From positions 1 through 64,000 of the forward strand of contig NZ_BLLN01000002.1 of the NCBI RefSeq assembly GCF_011170125.1: a stretch of 64,000 bases of DNA. Reading direction: 5' to 3'. Numbering within the stretch: the first letter of the stretch is position 1; every line of letters begins with the position of its first letter. The notes beneath the pieces are model-generated. The model was not told the origin of the DNA. It saw only the letters and a program-made list of their open reading frames with translations, and did not search any database. This document shows, piece after piece, positions 15,773 through 22,998 of this stretch. The translations under genes and the position numbers were made by a program. This stretch comes from Streptomyces diastaticus subsp. diastaticus. GTDB taxonomy: Bacteria > Actinomycetota > Actinomycetes > Streptomycetales > Streptomycetaceae.

Positions 15773-15846
15773 CGTCGGCGCCCGCGCCCCGGCCGCGCGC
15801 CGACCCGTACGCGACCCACCCTCCCCCCACACGGACGGAGCAGCAC

Positions 15847-16413
15847 ATGCCTACGCAGAAAGGCCGCCGCCAGAAGGCCCGCAAACAGAAGGGCCGCCGC
15901 CACCGCACCGTCAACCGCACCCCGCGCCCCGTCGCCCGGACCCGGCCTCCGGGCGGCGCCGGGCAGGGCGAGGGGCCCGCGGCACCGGCGGCCACCGCCC
16001 GTACGGCGCCGCCCGCGGCCACCAGTCCCCCGCCCGGGCCGCCCGGCGTGACGGTCGAGCCCCGGTCCGGCGCGGCACCCGCGGCCGCCGCCTCCCCCAC
16101 CCGGTTCCCCGACGCCCCCGCCGAGGTCTTCGCCCCCGTCGGCGCGGGCGGACTCGGGCGGACCGCCGAGCGGAGCTGGCGCCACCTGCGCGCCGCCGGC
16201 GCCGGCGGCGCGGGACTGGACGAGGTGAGCGCCGCCGCGGGCTACCAGCCGGCCACCGTCACCCGCCATCTGGAGGGCCTCGCCGAGCGCGGCCTCGCCC
16301 GGCTGGACGGGGGCCGCTGGTACGCCGTCGCACCGGGCGGCTCAGGAGGCGCCGTTCGCGGTGCGGCCGCCGCCGAGGCGTCCGCCCCCGCACCGGCTCC
16401 GGCGTCTGCCTGA
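15847..16413 (+). CDS. Winged-helix DNA-binding domain protein with basic, Pro-rich N-terminus
   Basis: A 188-residue protein. Residues 1-35 are very basic (repeated Arg/Lys, KGRRQKARKQKGRRHR), residues 35-90 are Ala/Pro-rich and likely disordered. Residues ~105-160 form a winged helix: SWRHLRAAGAGGAGLDEVSA, then AAGYQPATVTRHLEGLAERG as the recognition helix, then a strand pair ending GGRWYAV. This is the fold of MarR/IclR-type regulators. ATG 15847 is the only good start. It lies between a secreted-protein gene and the short chaplin. No effector domain is present, so it may bind DNA constitutively or with a partner. Confidence 0.6.
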   Translation: MPTQKGRRQKARKQKGRRHRTVNRTPRPVARTRPPGGAGQGEGPAAPAATARTAPPAATSPPPGPPGVTVEPRSGAAPAAAASPTRFPDAPAEVFAPVGAGGLGRTAERSWRHLRAAGAGGAGLDEVSAAAGYQPATVTRHLEGLAERGLARLDGGRWYAVAPGGSGGAVRGAAAAEASAPAPAPASA

Positions 16414-16763
16414 CCGTGCGGCAGCGCACCCCGTACCGCGCGGCCCGCAAATAGAACTATTCACGCGCTCCGTTACGCGCCCGGCGCACACGACGTTGGG
16501 CACTGCGGTTCGTTCCCTGGCCGGGTCTGGGCGACATCCAGTTGCCCCGGCCCGGCATTCAGCAGAAACCGTTCCTCAAATCCCCGGTCGGCCTCGGGCA
16601 CAGGGCGTTCGGGTGGTGGTGGGAAACCGCCCGCATTTCCTCAGTTTCCTCACACCCATCCGGTCGTTACCGATATCGACGGCGACGAAACGGGGCGTGA
16701 CACCGACTCGTGCAGCGCGAAAGACGTGGCTGTGTAGGGCGTCGCCGCCGGAAAGGTACAACC
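16414..16763 (+). promoter_or_regulatory. Chaplin upstream region with a BldN-like promoter candidate
   Basis: 350 bases without a gene. CGTTAC (16471-16476) and CGTTGG (16494-16499) are separated by 17 bases, close to the BldN consensus CGTAAC-N16-CGTTGA (five of six matches at each hexamer but spacing one longer). It would give a leader of about 250 bases. Chaplin genes are known BldN targets. Confidence 0.35.
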
Positions 16764-16997
16764 GTGAAGTACATGAAGAGCGCCGCATTCCTCGCCGGTT
16801 CGCTGATGGCCGTCGGCGCGGCCACCCCGGCCCTGGCCGACGCGGGCGCCGGTGCCGCCGCCACCCACTCCCCCGGCGTTCTGTCGGGCAACGTGGTCCA
16901 GGTCCCGGTCCACATCCCCGTGAACCTCTGCGGCAACACCGTCAACGTCGTCGGCCTGCTGAACCCGGCCTTCGGCAACAAGTGCGTCAACGCCTGA
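16764..16997 (+). CDS. chpH: Short chaplin (hydrophobic aerial-hyphae surface protein)
   Basis: A 77-residue secreted protein: signal peptide to about residue 26 (cleavage after ALA), then a single chaplin domain with HSPGVLSGNVVQVPVHIPVN, LCGNTVNVVGLLNPAFGNKC and two cysteines (56 and 74) that form the intramolecular disulfide. Mature short chaplins assemble into amyloid fibrils at the air-water interface and coat aerial hyphae and spores. GTG 16764 is used, with GAAAGG upstream. The symbol reflects similarity to ChpE/ChpH and the neighbouring long chaplin, as in the chpC-chpH pair of S. coelicolor; the exact orthologue is inferred. Confidence 0.9.
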   Translation: MKYMKSAAFLAGSLMAVGAATPALADAGAGAAATHSPGVLSGNVVQVPVHIPVNLCGNTVNVVGLLNPAFGNKCVNA

Positions 16998-17035
16998 CGG
17001 CGTTCTCCGGGCCCCGGCGCCCGGACCAGTGGAGC

Positions 17036-17068
17036 GGCCCCCGAGCGCACGCCATGCGTTCGGGGGCC
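17036..17068 (+). terminator. Terminator after the short chaplin gene
   Basis: GGCCCCCGA (17036-17044) pairs with TCGGGGGCC (17060-17068); the stem continues inward with GCGCA/TGCGT (one G-T pair) to a 5-base loop, giving about 14 paired bases. It lies 39 bases after the chaplin stop and would largely separate it from the following long chaplin. Confidence 0.7.
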
Positions 17069-17131
17069 GTTCCCCCAGCAGCACGGGCGGGCAGCGGGCC
17101 CTCCCGACCTGAAAAGACAGGGAACGATCAA

Positions 17132-17896
17132 GTGCGACAGGTTATGAGCAGGAGCATGCTCGCCGCCGCGGCGGCGACCGGACTCCTCTCGGTGACGGGC
17201 GGAGCCGCCCACGCCGACGCCGGCGCGGCGGGAGCCGCCGCGAACTCCCCGGGCGTCGCCTCCGGCAACACCGTTCAGGCACCGGTCCACGTGCCGGTGA
17301 ACCTCTGCGGCAACACCGTCAACATCATCGGCCTGCTGAACCCGGCCTTCGGCAACAAGTGCGCCAACGTGGGCGACGGGGGCGCCAAGGCCGAGGGCGC
17401 CGCCACCCACTCTCCCGGCGTCGCCTCGGGCAACGTCGTGCAGGCCCCGGTCCACGTGCCGCTCAACGCCTGCGGCAACACCGTCGACGTGGTCGGAATC
17501 CTCAACCCGGCCTTCGGCAACGAGTGCGTCAACACGGACGGGAAGCCGCCCAAGGAGCAGCCCCCGACGGAGCAGCCCCCCACGGAGCAGCCCCCGACGG
17601 AAGAGCCGCCGACCGAGCAGCCGCCGACCGAGCAGCCCCCGACGGAGCAGCCCCCGACGGAGCAGCCGCCCACCGAGCAGCCCCCCACGGAGCAGCCCCC
17701 GACGGAGCAGCCGCCGACCGAGGAGCCCCCTGCCGAGGAGCCGCCCGCCGAGGAGCCCCCCACCGGCCGTGACAAGCCGAAGGAGGAGCTGGCCCGGACC
17801 GGCGCCGAGCAGATCGGTACCGCCGCCGCCCTCTCCGCCGCTCTGCTCGGCGGTGGCCTGCTGCTGGTCCGCCGCGGCCGGTCCGCCCGCCGCTGA
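17132..17896 (+). CDS. chpC: Long chaplin with two chaplin domains and sortase anchor
   Basis: A 254-residue surface protein. Signal peptide to about residue 29; two chaplin domains (residues ~31-80 and ~91-137), each with the GNTVxxxGxLNPAFGNxC signature and two cysteines; a Pro/Thr/Glu/Gln spacer of PPTEQ repeats (to ~215); then the sorting signal LARTG at 220-224, a hydrophobic helix and a basic tail. LAXTG is recognised by class E sortases, which attach long chaplins to peptidoglycan. GTG 17132 is the start, seven bases after GGGAA. The protein anchors the layer made by short chaplins. No sortase gene is in the window. Confidence 0.9.
   Translation: MRQVMSRSMLAAAAATGLLSVTGGAAHADAGAAGAAANSPGVASGNTVQAPVHVPVNLCGNTVNIIGLLNPAFGNKCANVGDGGAKAEGAATHSPGVASGNVVQAPVHVPLNACGNTVDVVGILNPAFGNECVNTDGKPPKEQPPTEQPPTEQPPTEEPPTEQPPTEQPPTEQPPTEQPPTEQPPTEQPPTEQPPTEEPPAEEPPAEEPPTGRDKPKEELARTGAEQIGTAAALSAALLGGGLLLVRRGRSARR
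17546..17765 (+). repeat. Coding tandem repeat, 15-base PPTEQ units
   Basis: About fifteen imperfect units of 15 bases, each encoding PPTEQ or a near variant (PPKEQ, PPTEE, PPAEE). They form the wall-spanning spacer of the long chaplin. Third codon positions alternate between CCC/CCG and ACG/ACC, so the array has drifted rather than being freshly amplified; length is likely to vary between strains. Confidence 0.9.
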
Positions 17897-17957
17897 CCGA
17901 CCGGGCCCTCGGGCCCGCCCAGTCCTGCCCTCCGTCGCCGCCGGGCAGGACACGCCA

Positions 17958-17991
17958 CCGGGCCGCCTCCGCACCGCGCGAGGCGGCCCGG
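17958..17991 (+). terminator. Terminator after the long chaplin
   Basis: Perfect 12-base inverted repeat CCGGGCCGCCTC / GAGGCGGCCCGG with a 10-base loop, 61 bases after the stop codon. Confidence 0.75.
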
Positions 17992-18452
17992 TCGCGTCAC
18001 CAGGGCCGCCCGCCCCTGCGCCCTCGGACCGCGATTCCCGGAACAACGGGCCGAGCGGGCGAATTGGCCGCCGTAAGCCTCGCGCGTCACGGGAATCGCC
18101 GATACCCCTCTCCGCGCGGACGGGTATTCCGGACAGGGGCGAGGAAAAGCCCCTCGGGGCATTGCGCCGGCACGCCCGGATTTGCACGGCCGGATCCGGC
18201 GCGCTTCACGCGCCGGGCGTGCGCTGCCCTTTCCCGTCGCGCCTCCGGCCCGACACGACGCCACGCGTCCGGGTGAATCCGCCGGGCGCGGGCCGTACGC
18301 CGGGTTTCCCGAGCGGCGGCCTTTCGTTGAGCAGTCGCGTGCACGTTTCGCCGCGCAGTCGCATTGACGCCGTCGCCTGCGCGCGGCCAGCCGCCGCGCC
18401 CGGACGCGACCGGACCGCCGGGCCGTTTCCCGGCACGGAAAGAAGGACTCCC
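17992..18452. other. 461-base stretch without a recognised gene
   Basis: Upstream region of the next small secreted-protein gene. Slightly lower GC than the flanking genes. No open frame with coding character and no clear promoter motif was found; AGAAGGA at 18441-18447 is the ribosome binding site of the next gene. Confidence 0.3.
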
Positions 18453-18779
18453 ATGAAGCACCGCAGGACCGCCTCCGCCGTCGCCGTCTCGATGCTGGCG
18501 GCCGGCGCCGCGGCCGCCGCCGCCACCCCGGCGCTCGCCGCCGACGCCTCGCCGGTACCGATGAGCCTCAACGCCGGTGTGGACAAGGTGACCGAGTCGC
18601 TGGAGACGCACCGCCTCGGCGGCCAGGTCACCGACCCGGTGCTGCGCGGCGCCGACACCGCCGTGGAGCAGGTGCGGGGCAGCGACCTCGGCAAGGCCGG
18701 GGAGGGCGTCAGCCAGGTCGCCGGTGCCGCCGGGTCGCTGCTCGGCGGGGTGCCGCTGGAGGGCCTGCCGCTGCGCTGA
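18453..18779 (+). CDS. Small secreted protein of unknown function
   Basis: A 108-residue protein with an Ala-rich signal peptide (MKHRRTASAVAVSMLAAG, cleavage after ALA near residue 30). The mature part is helical-looking and free of cysteine: VTESLETHRLGGQVTDPVLR, AVEQVRGSDLGKAGEGVSQV, and the end LLGGVPLEGLPLR. The final GGVPLEGLPL echoes the C-terminus of the GLP-rich protein at 15303-15704, suggesting that they are distant relatives or play a similar wall role. ATG 18453 follows AGAAGGA. I do not recognise a named family. Confidence 0.7.
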   Translation: MKHRRTASAVAVSMLAAGAAAAAATPALAADASPVPMSLNAGVDKVTESLETHRLGGQVTDPVLRGADTAVEQVRGSDLGKAGEGVSQVAGAAGSLLGGVPLEGLPLR

Positions 18780-18951
18780 GCCGCCGGGGCGGCGCGGCCG
18801 GGCACGGGCGGTCGGGGAGCGCATCCGCGGGGCGCCCGTCCGGCCCCGGAAGACCGCCCGGAGTGCTGGACGACGGCGCGGCACGACATGGCCGGGGACC
18901 GACGGAGGTAGGGCTTCTGACGTCCCTTTCTCTCCGCACACAGGAGCTAGC

Positions 18952-19182
18952 ATGCGCAAGATGCTCGGCCGTACGGCAGCCGCCGCGGCCCTCGCCGCCG
19001 CCGCCCTCGTCCCGCTCGCCGGCACCGCCTCGGCCGCGGACCCGCACGGCACGCCCAGCAGCAACCAGGGCACCTTCTGGGGCGACCCGGACAACGACTA
19101 CCAGAACACCCAGAACCAGGACAACGACCTCCTGGACCTCGACCAGGTGCTCAACGACGTGCTGGACCTCGACCTGCTCTGA
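18952..19182 (+). CDS. Small secreted acidic protein of unknown function
   Basis: A 76-residue protein: signal peptide to about residue 28 (cleavage after ASA), then a short mature peptide of about 48 residues rich in Asn, Gln and Asp (FWGDPDNDYQNTQNQDND) that ends in Leu-Asp repeats (LLDLDQVLNDVLDLDLL). The alternation of Leu and Asp would make an amphipathic strand or helix; Asp spacing could bind calcium. AGGAG lies five bases before ATG 18952. Unknown family; position next to chaplin genes suggests a cell-surface role in development, but this is inference. Confidence 0.7.
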   Translation: MRKMLGRTAAAAALAAAALVPLAGTASAADPHGTPSSNQGTFWGDPDNDYQNTQNQDNDLLDLDQVLNDVLDLDLL

Positions 19183-19216
19183 CCGGTGGGTCGCGCGCCG
19201 GACGGCGCGTTCCGGC

Positions 19217-19249
19217 AGGGGCTCCGCGCACCCGGTGCGTGGGGCCCCT
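19217..19249. terminator. Bidirectional hairpin between the acidic secreted gene and paaK
   Basis: AGGGGCTCC (19217-19225) and GGGGCCCCT (19241-19249) pair with one G-T, and the stem continues with GCGCAC/GTGCGT to a 3-base loop. It lies 34 bases after one gene and 32 bases from the end of the opposing paaK. Confidence 0.6.
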
Positions 19250-19281
19250 CCCGCGCGTTCCGGCACGGCTCGGCGGGGGCC

Positions 19282-20631
19282 TCAGCCCGTCGCGGCCGCG
19301 CGCTCGTCGATGATGCGGCGGATCTTGCCGACGGAGCGTTCCAGCGTCTCCGGGTCCACGATCTCCACCGCCGCGGTGACCCCGACGCCGTCCTTGACGG
19401 CCTTGCGGATCGCGGCGGCGGCGCTCTCGCGCACCGCGGCGTCCGCGGTGGGCCGGGCCTCCGCGCGTACCGTCAGGTGGTCCATCCGGCCGCGCTTGGC
19501 CAGGTGGAGCTGGAAGTGCGGGGCGACGCCCTCGGTGCGGAGCAGGATCTCCTCGATCTGGCTGGGGAAGAGGTTGACCCCGCGCAGGATGATCATGTCG
19601 TCGGAGCGCCCGCTGATCTTCTCCATGCGGCGCATGGCCGGGCGCGCGGTGCCGGGGAGCAGCCGGGTCAGGTCGCGGGTGCGGTAGCGGACGACCGGCA
19701 TGGCCTCCTTGGTGAGGCTGGTGAGGACCAGTTCGCCGTGCTCGCCGGCGGGCAGCACCTCGCCGCTGACCGGGTCGACGATCTCCGGGTAGAAGTGGTC
19801 CTCCCACAGGTGCAGGCCGTCCTTGGTGTCGACGCACTCCTGCGCGACGCCGGGGCCCATGACCTCGGAGAGGCCGTAGATGTCGACCGCGTGCAGGTCC
19901 ATGCGGTCCTCGATCTCGCGGCGCATCTCCTCGGTCCACGGCTCGGCGCCGAAGACACCGGCGCGCAGCGAGGTGGTGCGCGGGTCGATGCCCTGGCGCT
20001 CGAACTCGTCGAGGAGGGTGAGCAGGTAGGACGGGGTGACCATGATGATCTCGGGCCGGAAGTCCTGGATGATCTGGACCTGGCGGGCGGTCATGCCACC
20101 GGAGGCGGGGATCACGGTGCAGCCGGCCCGCTCGACTCCGTAGTGCGCGCCGAGCCCCCCGGTGAACAGCCCGTACCCGTACGCGACGTGGACCTTGTCG
20201 CCCGGCCGGGCGCCGGCGGCGCGCAGCGAGCGGGCGACGAGGTCGGCCCAGACGGAGAGGTCGTGGTCGGTGTAGCCGACGACGGTGGGGCGCCCGGTGG
20301 TGCCGCTGGAGGCGTGGATGCGGCGGATGTCGGCCTGCGGGACGGCGAACATGCCGAAGGGGTACGACTCGCGCAGGTCGGCCTTGGCGGTGAAGGGGAA
20401 GCGCGCGAGGTCGTCCAGGGTGCGGCAGTCGTCCGGGCAGACGCCGGCCTCATCGAACGTGCGGCGGTACAGCGGCACGTTGTCGTAGGCGTGGCGCAGG
20501 CTCGCGCGCAGGCGCTCCAGCTGGAGGGCGCGCAGTCCGGGGACGGTGAGGCGCTCGGCGGGGTCCTTCAGCTCGTCGGGCAGCGGCTCGCCCAGCCGGG
20601 ACGTCCCTGCCCCGGCCGTAGTGCTGTTCAT
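19282..20631 (-). CDS. paaK: Phenylacetate-CoA ligase PaaK
   Basis: A 449-residue AMP-forming ligase that activates phenylacetate with ATP and CoA, the first step of the aerobic hybrid pathway. The P-loop-like ATP site HASSGTTGRPTVVGY, the adenylate-binding VFGAEPW and IYGLSEVMGPG, and the hinge region FSGRSDDMIILRGVNLFPSQ match PaaK, as does the start region YDNVPLYRRTFDEAG. GGAAGG lies six bases before ATG 20631; the ATG two codons upstream (20637) is too close. It follows the thioesterase gene with a 2-base gap, so they form one leftward operon divergent from the paaN cluster. Confidence 0.9.
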   Translation of the reverse strand: MNSTTAGAGTSRLGEPLPDELKDPAERLTVPGLRALQLERLRASLRHAYDNVPLYRRTFDEAGVCPDDCRTLDDLARFPFTAKADLRESYPFGMFAVPQADIRRIHASSGTTGRPTVVGYTDHDLSVWADLVARSLRAAGARPGDKVHVAYGYGLFTGGLGAHYGVERAGCTVIPASGGMTARQVQIIQDFRPEIIMVTPSYLLTLLDEFERQGIDPRTTSLRAGVFGAEPWTEEMRREIEDRMDLHAVDIYGLSEVMGPGVAQECVDTKDGLHLWEDHFYPEIVDPVSGEVLPAGEHGELVLTSLTKEAMPVVRYRTRDLTRLLPGTARPAMRRMEKISGRSDDMIILRGVNLFPSQIEEILLRTEGVAPHFQLHLAKRGRMDHLTVRAEARPTADAAVRESAAAAIRKAVKDGVGVTAAVEIVDPETLERSVGKIRRIIDERAAATG

Positions 20632-20633
20632 GA

Positions 20634-21185
20634 TCATCCTTCCACGGCTCGTATCACGCGGCTGCGGCCGCGGAACTCGGCGACGACCTGGTCGTCGCGG
20701 GTGACGCGCACGTCATAGACGCCGCTGCGCCCGAAGCGGGTGCGCTCGACGGCGTGGGCCGTCAGCACGTCGCCCTCGCGGGCGGGCGCGACGAAGACGA
20801 TGTCGGCGGCGGCCGCCACGGTCAGGGGTCCGTAGCTGTTGCAGGCGCAGGCGAACGCGGTGTCGGCGAGGGTGAAGAGGAAGCCGCCGTGGGCGGTGCC
20901 GTGGCCGTTGACCATGGCGCCGGTGATCGTCATGGCGACGCGCGCGGTGCCCTGTCCGACGGACTGGAGGGTCATCCCGAGTCCTCGCGAGGCGGCGTCG
21001 GCGGCGAACATCCGGGCGGCGGGGCCCTCGGGGGCGGCGGGGTCCGGCGTCACCCGGTCGGCCGTACGGCCCGCGCCGGGCGCCCGGGCCGTCCCGGCGT
21101 CCGGCGCCACCCCCGGAATCCCGGGCTCCGCCGGCTCCCGGGGCCCCGCGCCCGGGCCCGTCCGCACGTCCTCGCCACGTCCCAT
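20634..21185 (-). CDS. paaI: Hydroxyphenylacetyl-CoA thioesterase PaaI
   Basis: A 183-residue protein whose last ~125 residues are a hot-dog-fold thioesterase: ARMFAADAASRGLGMTLQSV, then MVNGHGTAHGGFLFTLADTA with the catalytic Asn/His/Gly region, and RSGVYDVRVTRDDQVVAEFRG. PaaI releases CoA from dead-end ring-hydroxylated CoA esters during phenylacetate breakdown. The first ~55 residues are Gly/Pro/Ala-rich and unusual for the family, so a later start is possible, but ATG 21185 is the most upstream start that leaves the divergent promoter region free. It directly precedes paaK, in the same operon. Confidence 0.85.
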   Translation of the reverse strand: MGRGEDVRTGPGAGPREPAEPGIPGVAPDAGTARAPGAGRTADRVTPDPAAPEGPAARMFAADAASRGLGMTLQSVGQGTARVAMTITGAMVNGHGTAHGGFLFTLADTAFACACNSYGPLTVAAAADIVFVAPAREGDVLTAHAVERTRFGRSGVYDVRVTRDDQVVAEFRGRSRVIRAVEG

Positions 21186-21209
21186 GCGGCCCTCACCCCT
21201 TGCTGCCCG

Positions 21210-21223
21210 ACCGAACATTCGGT
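21210..21223. promoter_or_regulatory. Palindrome in the divergent paa promoter region
   Basis: ACCGAACATTCGGT: arms ACCGAA and TTCGGT around a 2-base centre, located 25 bases upstream of paaI and 56 bases upstream of paaN. ACCGA/TCGGT palindromes are known for TetR-type PaaR repressors of actinobacterial phenylacetate genes, so this is a plausible operator for both operons. No paaR gene is in the cluster. Confidence 0.5.
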
Positions 21224-21278
21224 TAGCTTGCGACCAGCTCAGTAATTCAGCATCCGATCTGCCTGTCAAGGGGTGCCC

Positions 21279-22997
21279 ATGCCTTCTCCCGACGCCACCG
21301 CCACCACCGGCGCGGCCGACTTCTTCGCCCGCCACGAGACCCTGCTGAGCAGGGCTTCGGCCGAGATCACCGCCCGCGGATTCTGGTCGGCGTACCCGGA
21401 GTCGCCGAGCCGTTCCGTCTACGGCGACGGCGCGGCCGAGGCGGGCGAGGCGGCCTTCGAGGCGCGGCTCGGCCGCCCCTTCGCGCTGCCCGGCCACCCC
21501 GGCGAGGCGGGCGCCGTCGGCGGCGAGGTCTCCCCCTACGGCCGCACCCTCGGCGTGACCTACCCGGCCCTGGCCCCGGCCGACGCGGTGGCCGCCGCCA
21601 AGGCCGCCGGGCGGAGCTGGCGCCGGGCCACACCGGACGAGCGCGCCGGGGTCGCCGCCGAGATCCTGGCCCGGCTCAACGCGGCCTCCTTCGAGATGGC
21701 CCACGCCGTCCACCACACCACCGGCCAGCCCTTCGTGATGGCCTTCCAGGCGGGCGGCCCGAACGCGCAGGACCGGGGCCTGGAGGCGGTGGCGTACGCC
21801 TGGGCCGAGCAGAAGCGGCACCCGGCGGCGGCGCGGTGGGAGAAGCCCGCGCGCAAGGGTGAGCCGACAGTCCTGGAGAAGACGTTCACGCCCCTCGGCG
21901 CGGGCGTCTCGCTGCTGGTCGCCTGCAACACCTTCCCGACCTGGAACGGCTACCCGGGCCTGTTCGCCTCGCTGGTCACCGGCAACCCGGTGATCGTCAA
22001 GCCCCACCCGGGCGCGGTCCTGCCGCTGGCGATCAGCGTCGGCCTCGCCCGCGAGGTGCTGGCCGAGGCCGGCTTCGACCCGGACGTGGTGCTGCTCGCC
22101 GCCGAGGAGGCGGGCGGTCGCAGCGCCGCCGAGCTGGCCGTCCACCCGGACGTGCGGATCGTCGACTTCACCGGTTCCTCGGAGTTCGGCACCTGGCTGG
22201 AGCGCAACGCCCTCCAGGCCGCCGTGTACACCGAGAAGGCCGGGCTGAACACGGTCGTCCTGGACTCCACCGACGACTACAAGGGCCTGCTGCGGAACCT
22301 CTCGTTCTCGCTCTCCCTCTACAGCGGCCAGATGTGCACCACCCCGCAGAACCTCTACGTACCGCGCGAGGGTCTCGCCACCGACCAGGGCGTGAAGACC
22401 CCGGCCGAGTTCGGCGCTGACCTGGGCGCGGCCCTCGACAAGCTGCTCGGCGACCCGGAGCGGGCGGCCGGGACGCTGGGCGCGCTGGTCGGCGCGCCGG
22501 TGGTGGAGCGGGTCGAGCGGGCCGCGAAGCTCGGCGGGACGAGCTGGGGCGGGCAGGCCCTGGTCCACCCGTCCTCGGAGGCGGCGGTGCAGCGTTCGCC
22601 GCTGGTCACCCTGCTGGACGCCGACGCGGACGCCGAGACGTACCGCAGCGAGTGGTTCGGGCCGATCTCCTTCGTGGTCGCCACCGACTCGACCGACCAC
22701 TCCCTCGCGCTCTTCCGGGAGACCGTCGGCGAGCACGGCGCGCTGACCGCCACCGTCCACTCGACCAGCGAGGACGTGCTGGAGCGGGCCCGGGAGGCGG
22801 CGCTGGAGGCGGGGGTGCACCTGGCGGAGAACTTCACCGGCTCGGTCTTCGTCAACCAGTCGGCGGCCTTCAGCGACTTCCACGGCTCGGCCGCCAACCC
22901 GGCCGCCTCCGCCACCCTCACCGACCCGGCCTTCGTCACCGGCCGCTTCCACACCCTCCAGTCCCGCCGTCCGGCCCGCCCGGTCCGGGGAGCCTGA
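21279..22997 (+). CDS. paaN: PaaN, phenylacetate-pathway aldehyde dehydrogenase
   Basis: A 572-residue aldehyde-dehydrogenase-superfamily protein. VACNTFPTWNGYPGLFASLV and NPVIVKPHPGAVLP belong to the NAD(P)-binding part; SGQMCTTPQNLYV holds the catalytic cysteine and DFTGSSEFGTWLE the nucleotide contact. It matches PaaN, not PaaZ: there is no C-terminal MaoC-type hydratase domain (PaaZ is about 680 residues). PaaN is thought to oxidise the semialdehyde formed after oxepin-CoA ring opening. Start ATG 21279 follows AAGGGG; GTG 21273 is possible. First gene of a rightward operon; the thiolase gene begins one base after its stop. Confidence 0.88.
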   Translation: MPSPDATATTGAADFFARHETLLSRASAEITARGFWSAYPESPSRSVYGDGAAEAGEAAFEARLGRPFALPGHPGEAGAVGGEVSPYGRTLGVTYPALAPADAVAAAKAAGRSWRRATPDERAGVAAEILARLNAASFEMAHAVHHTTGQPFVMAFQAGGPNAQDRGLEAVAYAWAEQKRHPAAARWEKPARKGEPTVLEKTFTPLGAGVSLLVACNTFPTWNGYPGLFASLVTGNPVIVKPHPGAVLPLAISVGLAREVLAEAGFDPDVVLLAAEEAGGRSAAELAVHPDVRIVDFTGSSEFGTWLERNALQAAVYTEKAGLNTVVLDSTDDYKGLLRNLSFSLSLYSGQMCTTPQNLYVPREGLATDQGVKTPAEFGADLGAALDKLLGDPERAAGTLGALVGAPVVERVERAAKLGGTSWGGQALVHPSSEAAVQRSPLVTLLDADADAETYRSEWFGPISFVVATDSTDHSLALFRETVGEHGALTATVHSTSEDVLERAREAALEAGVHLAENFTGSVFVNQSAAFSDFHGSAANPAASATLTDPAFVTGRFHTLQSRRPARPVRGA

Positions 22998-22998
22998 C

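Noticed and set aside
17546..17765. CRISPR-like regular repeats
   Set aside because: Units of 15 bases without spacers, in frame inside a chaplin gene; they encode a PPTEQ spacer. No CRISPR array or cas gene was seen in the window.
20634..22952. A 772-codon frame that would fuse paaI with sequence opposite paaN
   Set aside because: Only its last 183 codons are the real thioesterase; the rest is antisense to paaN and low complexity.
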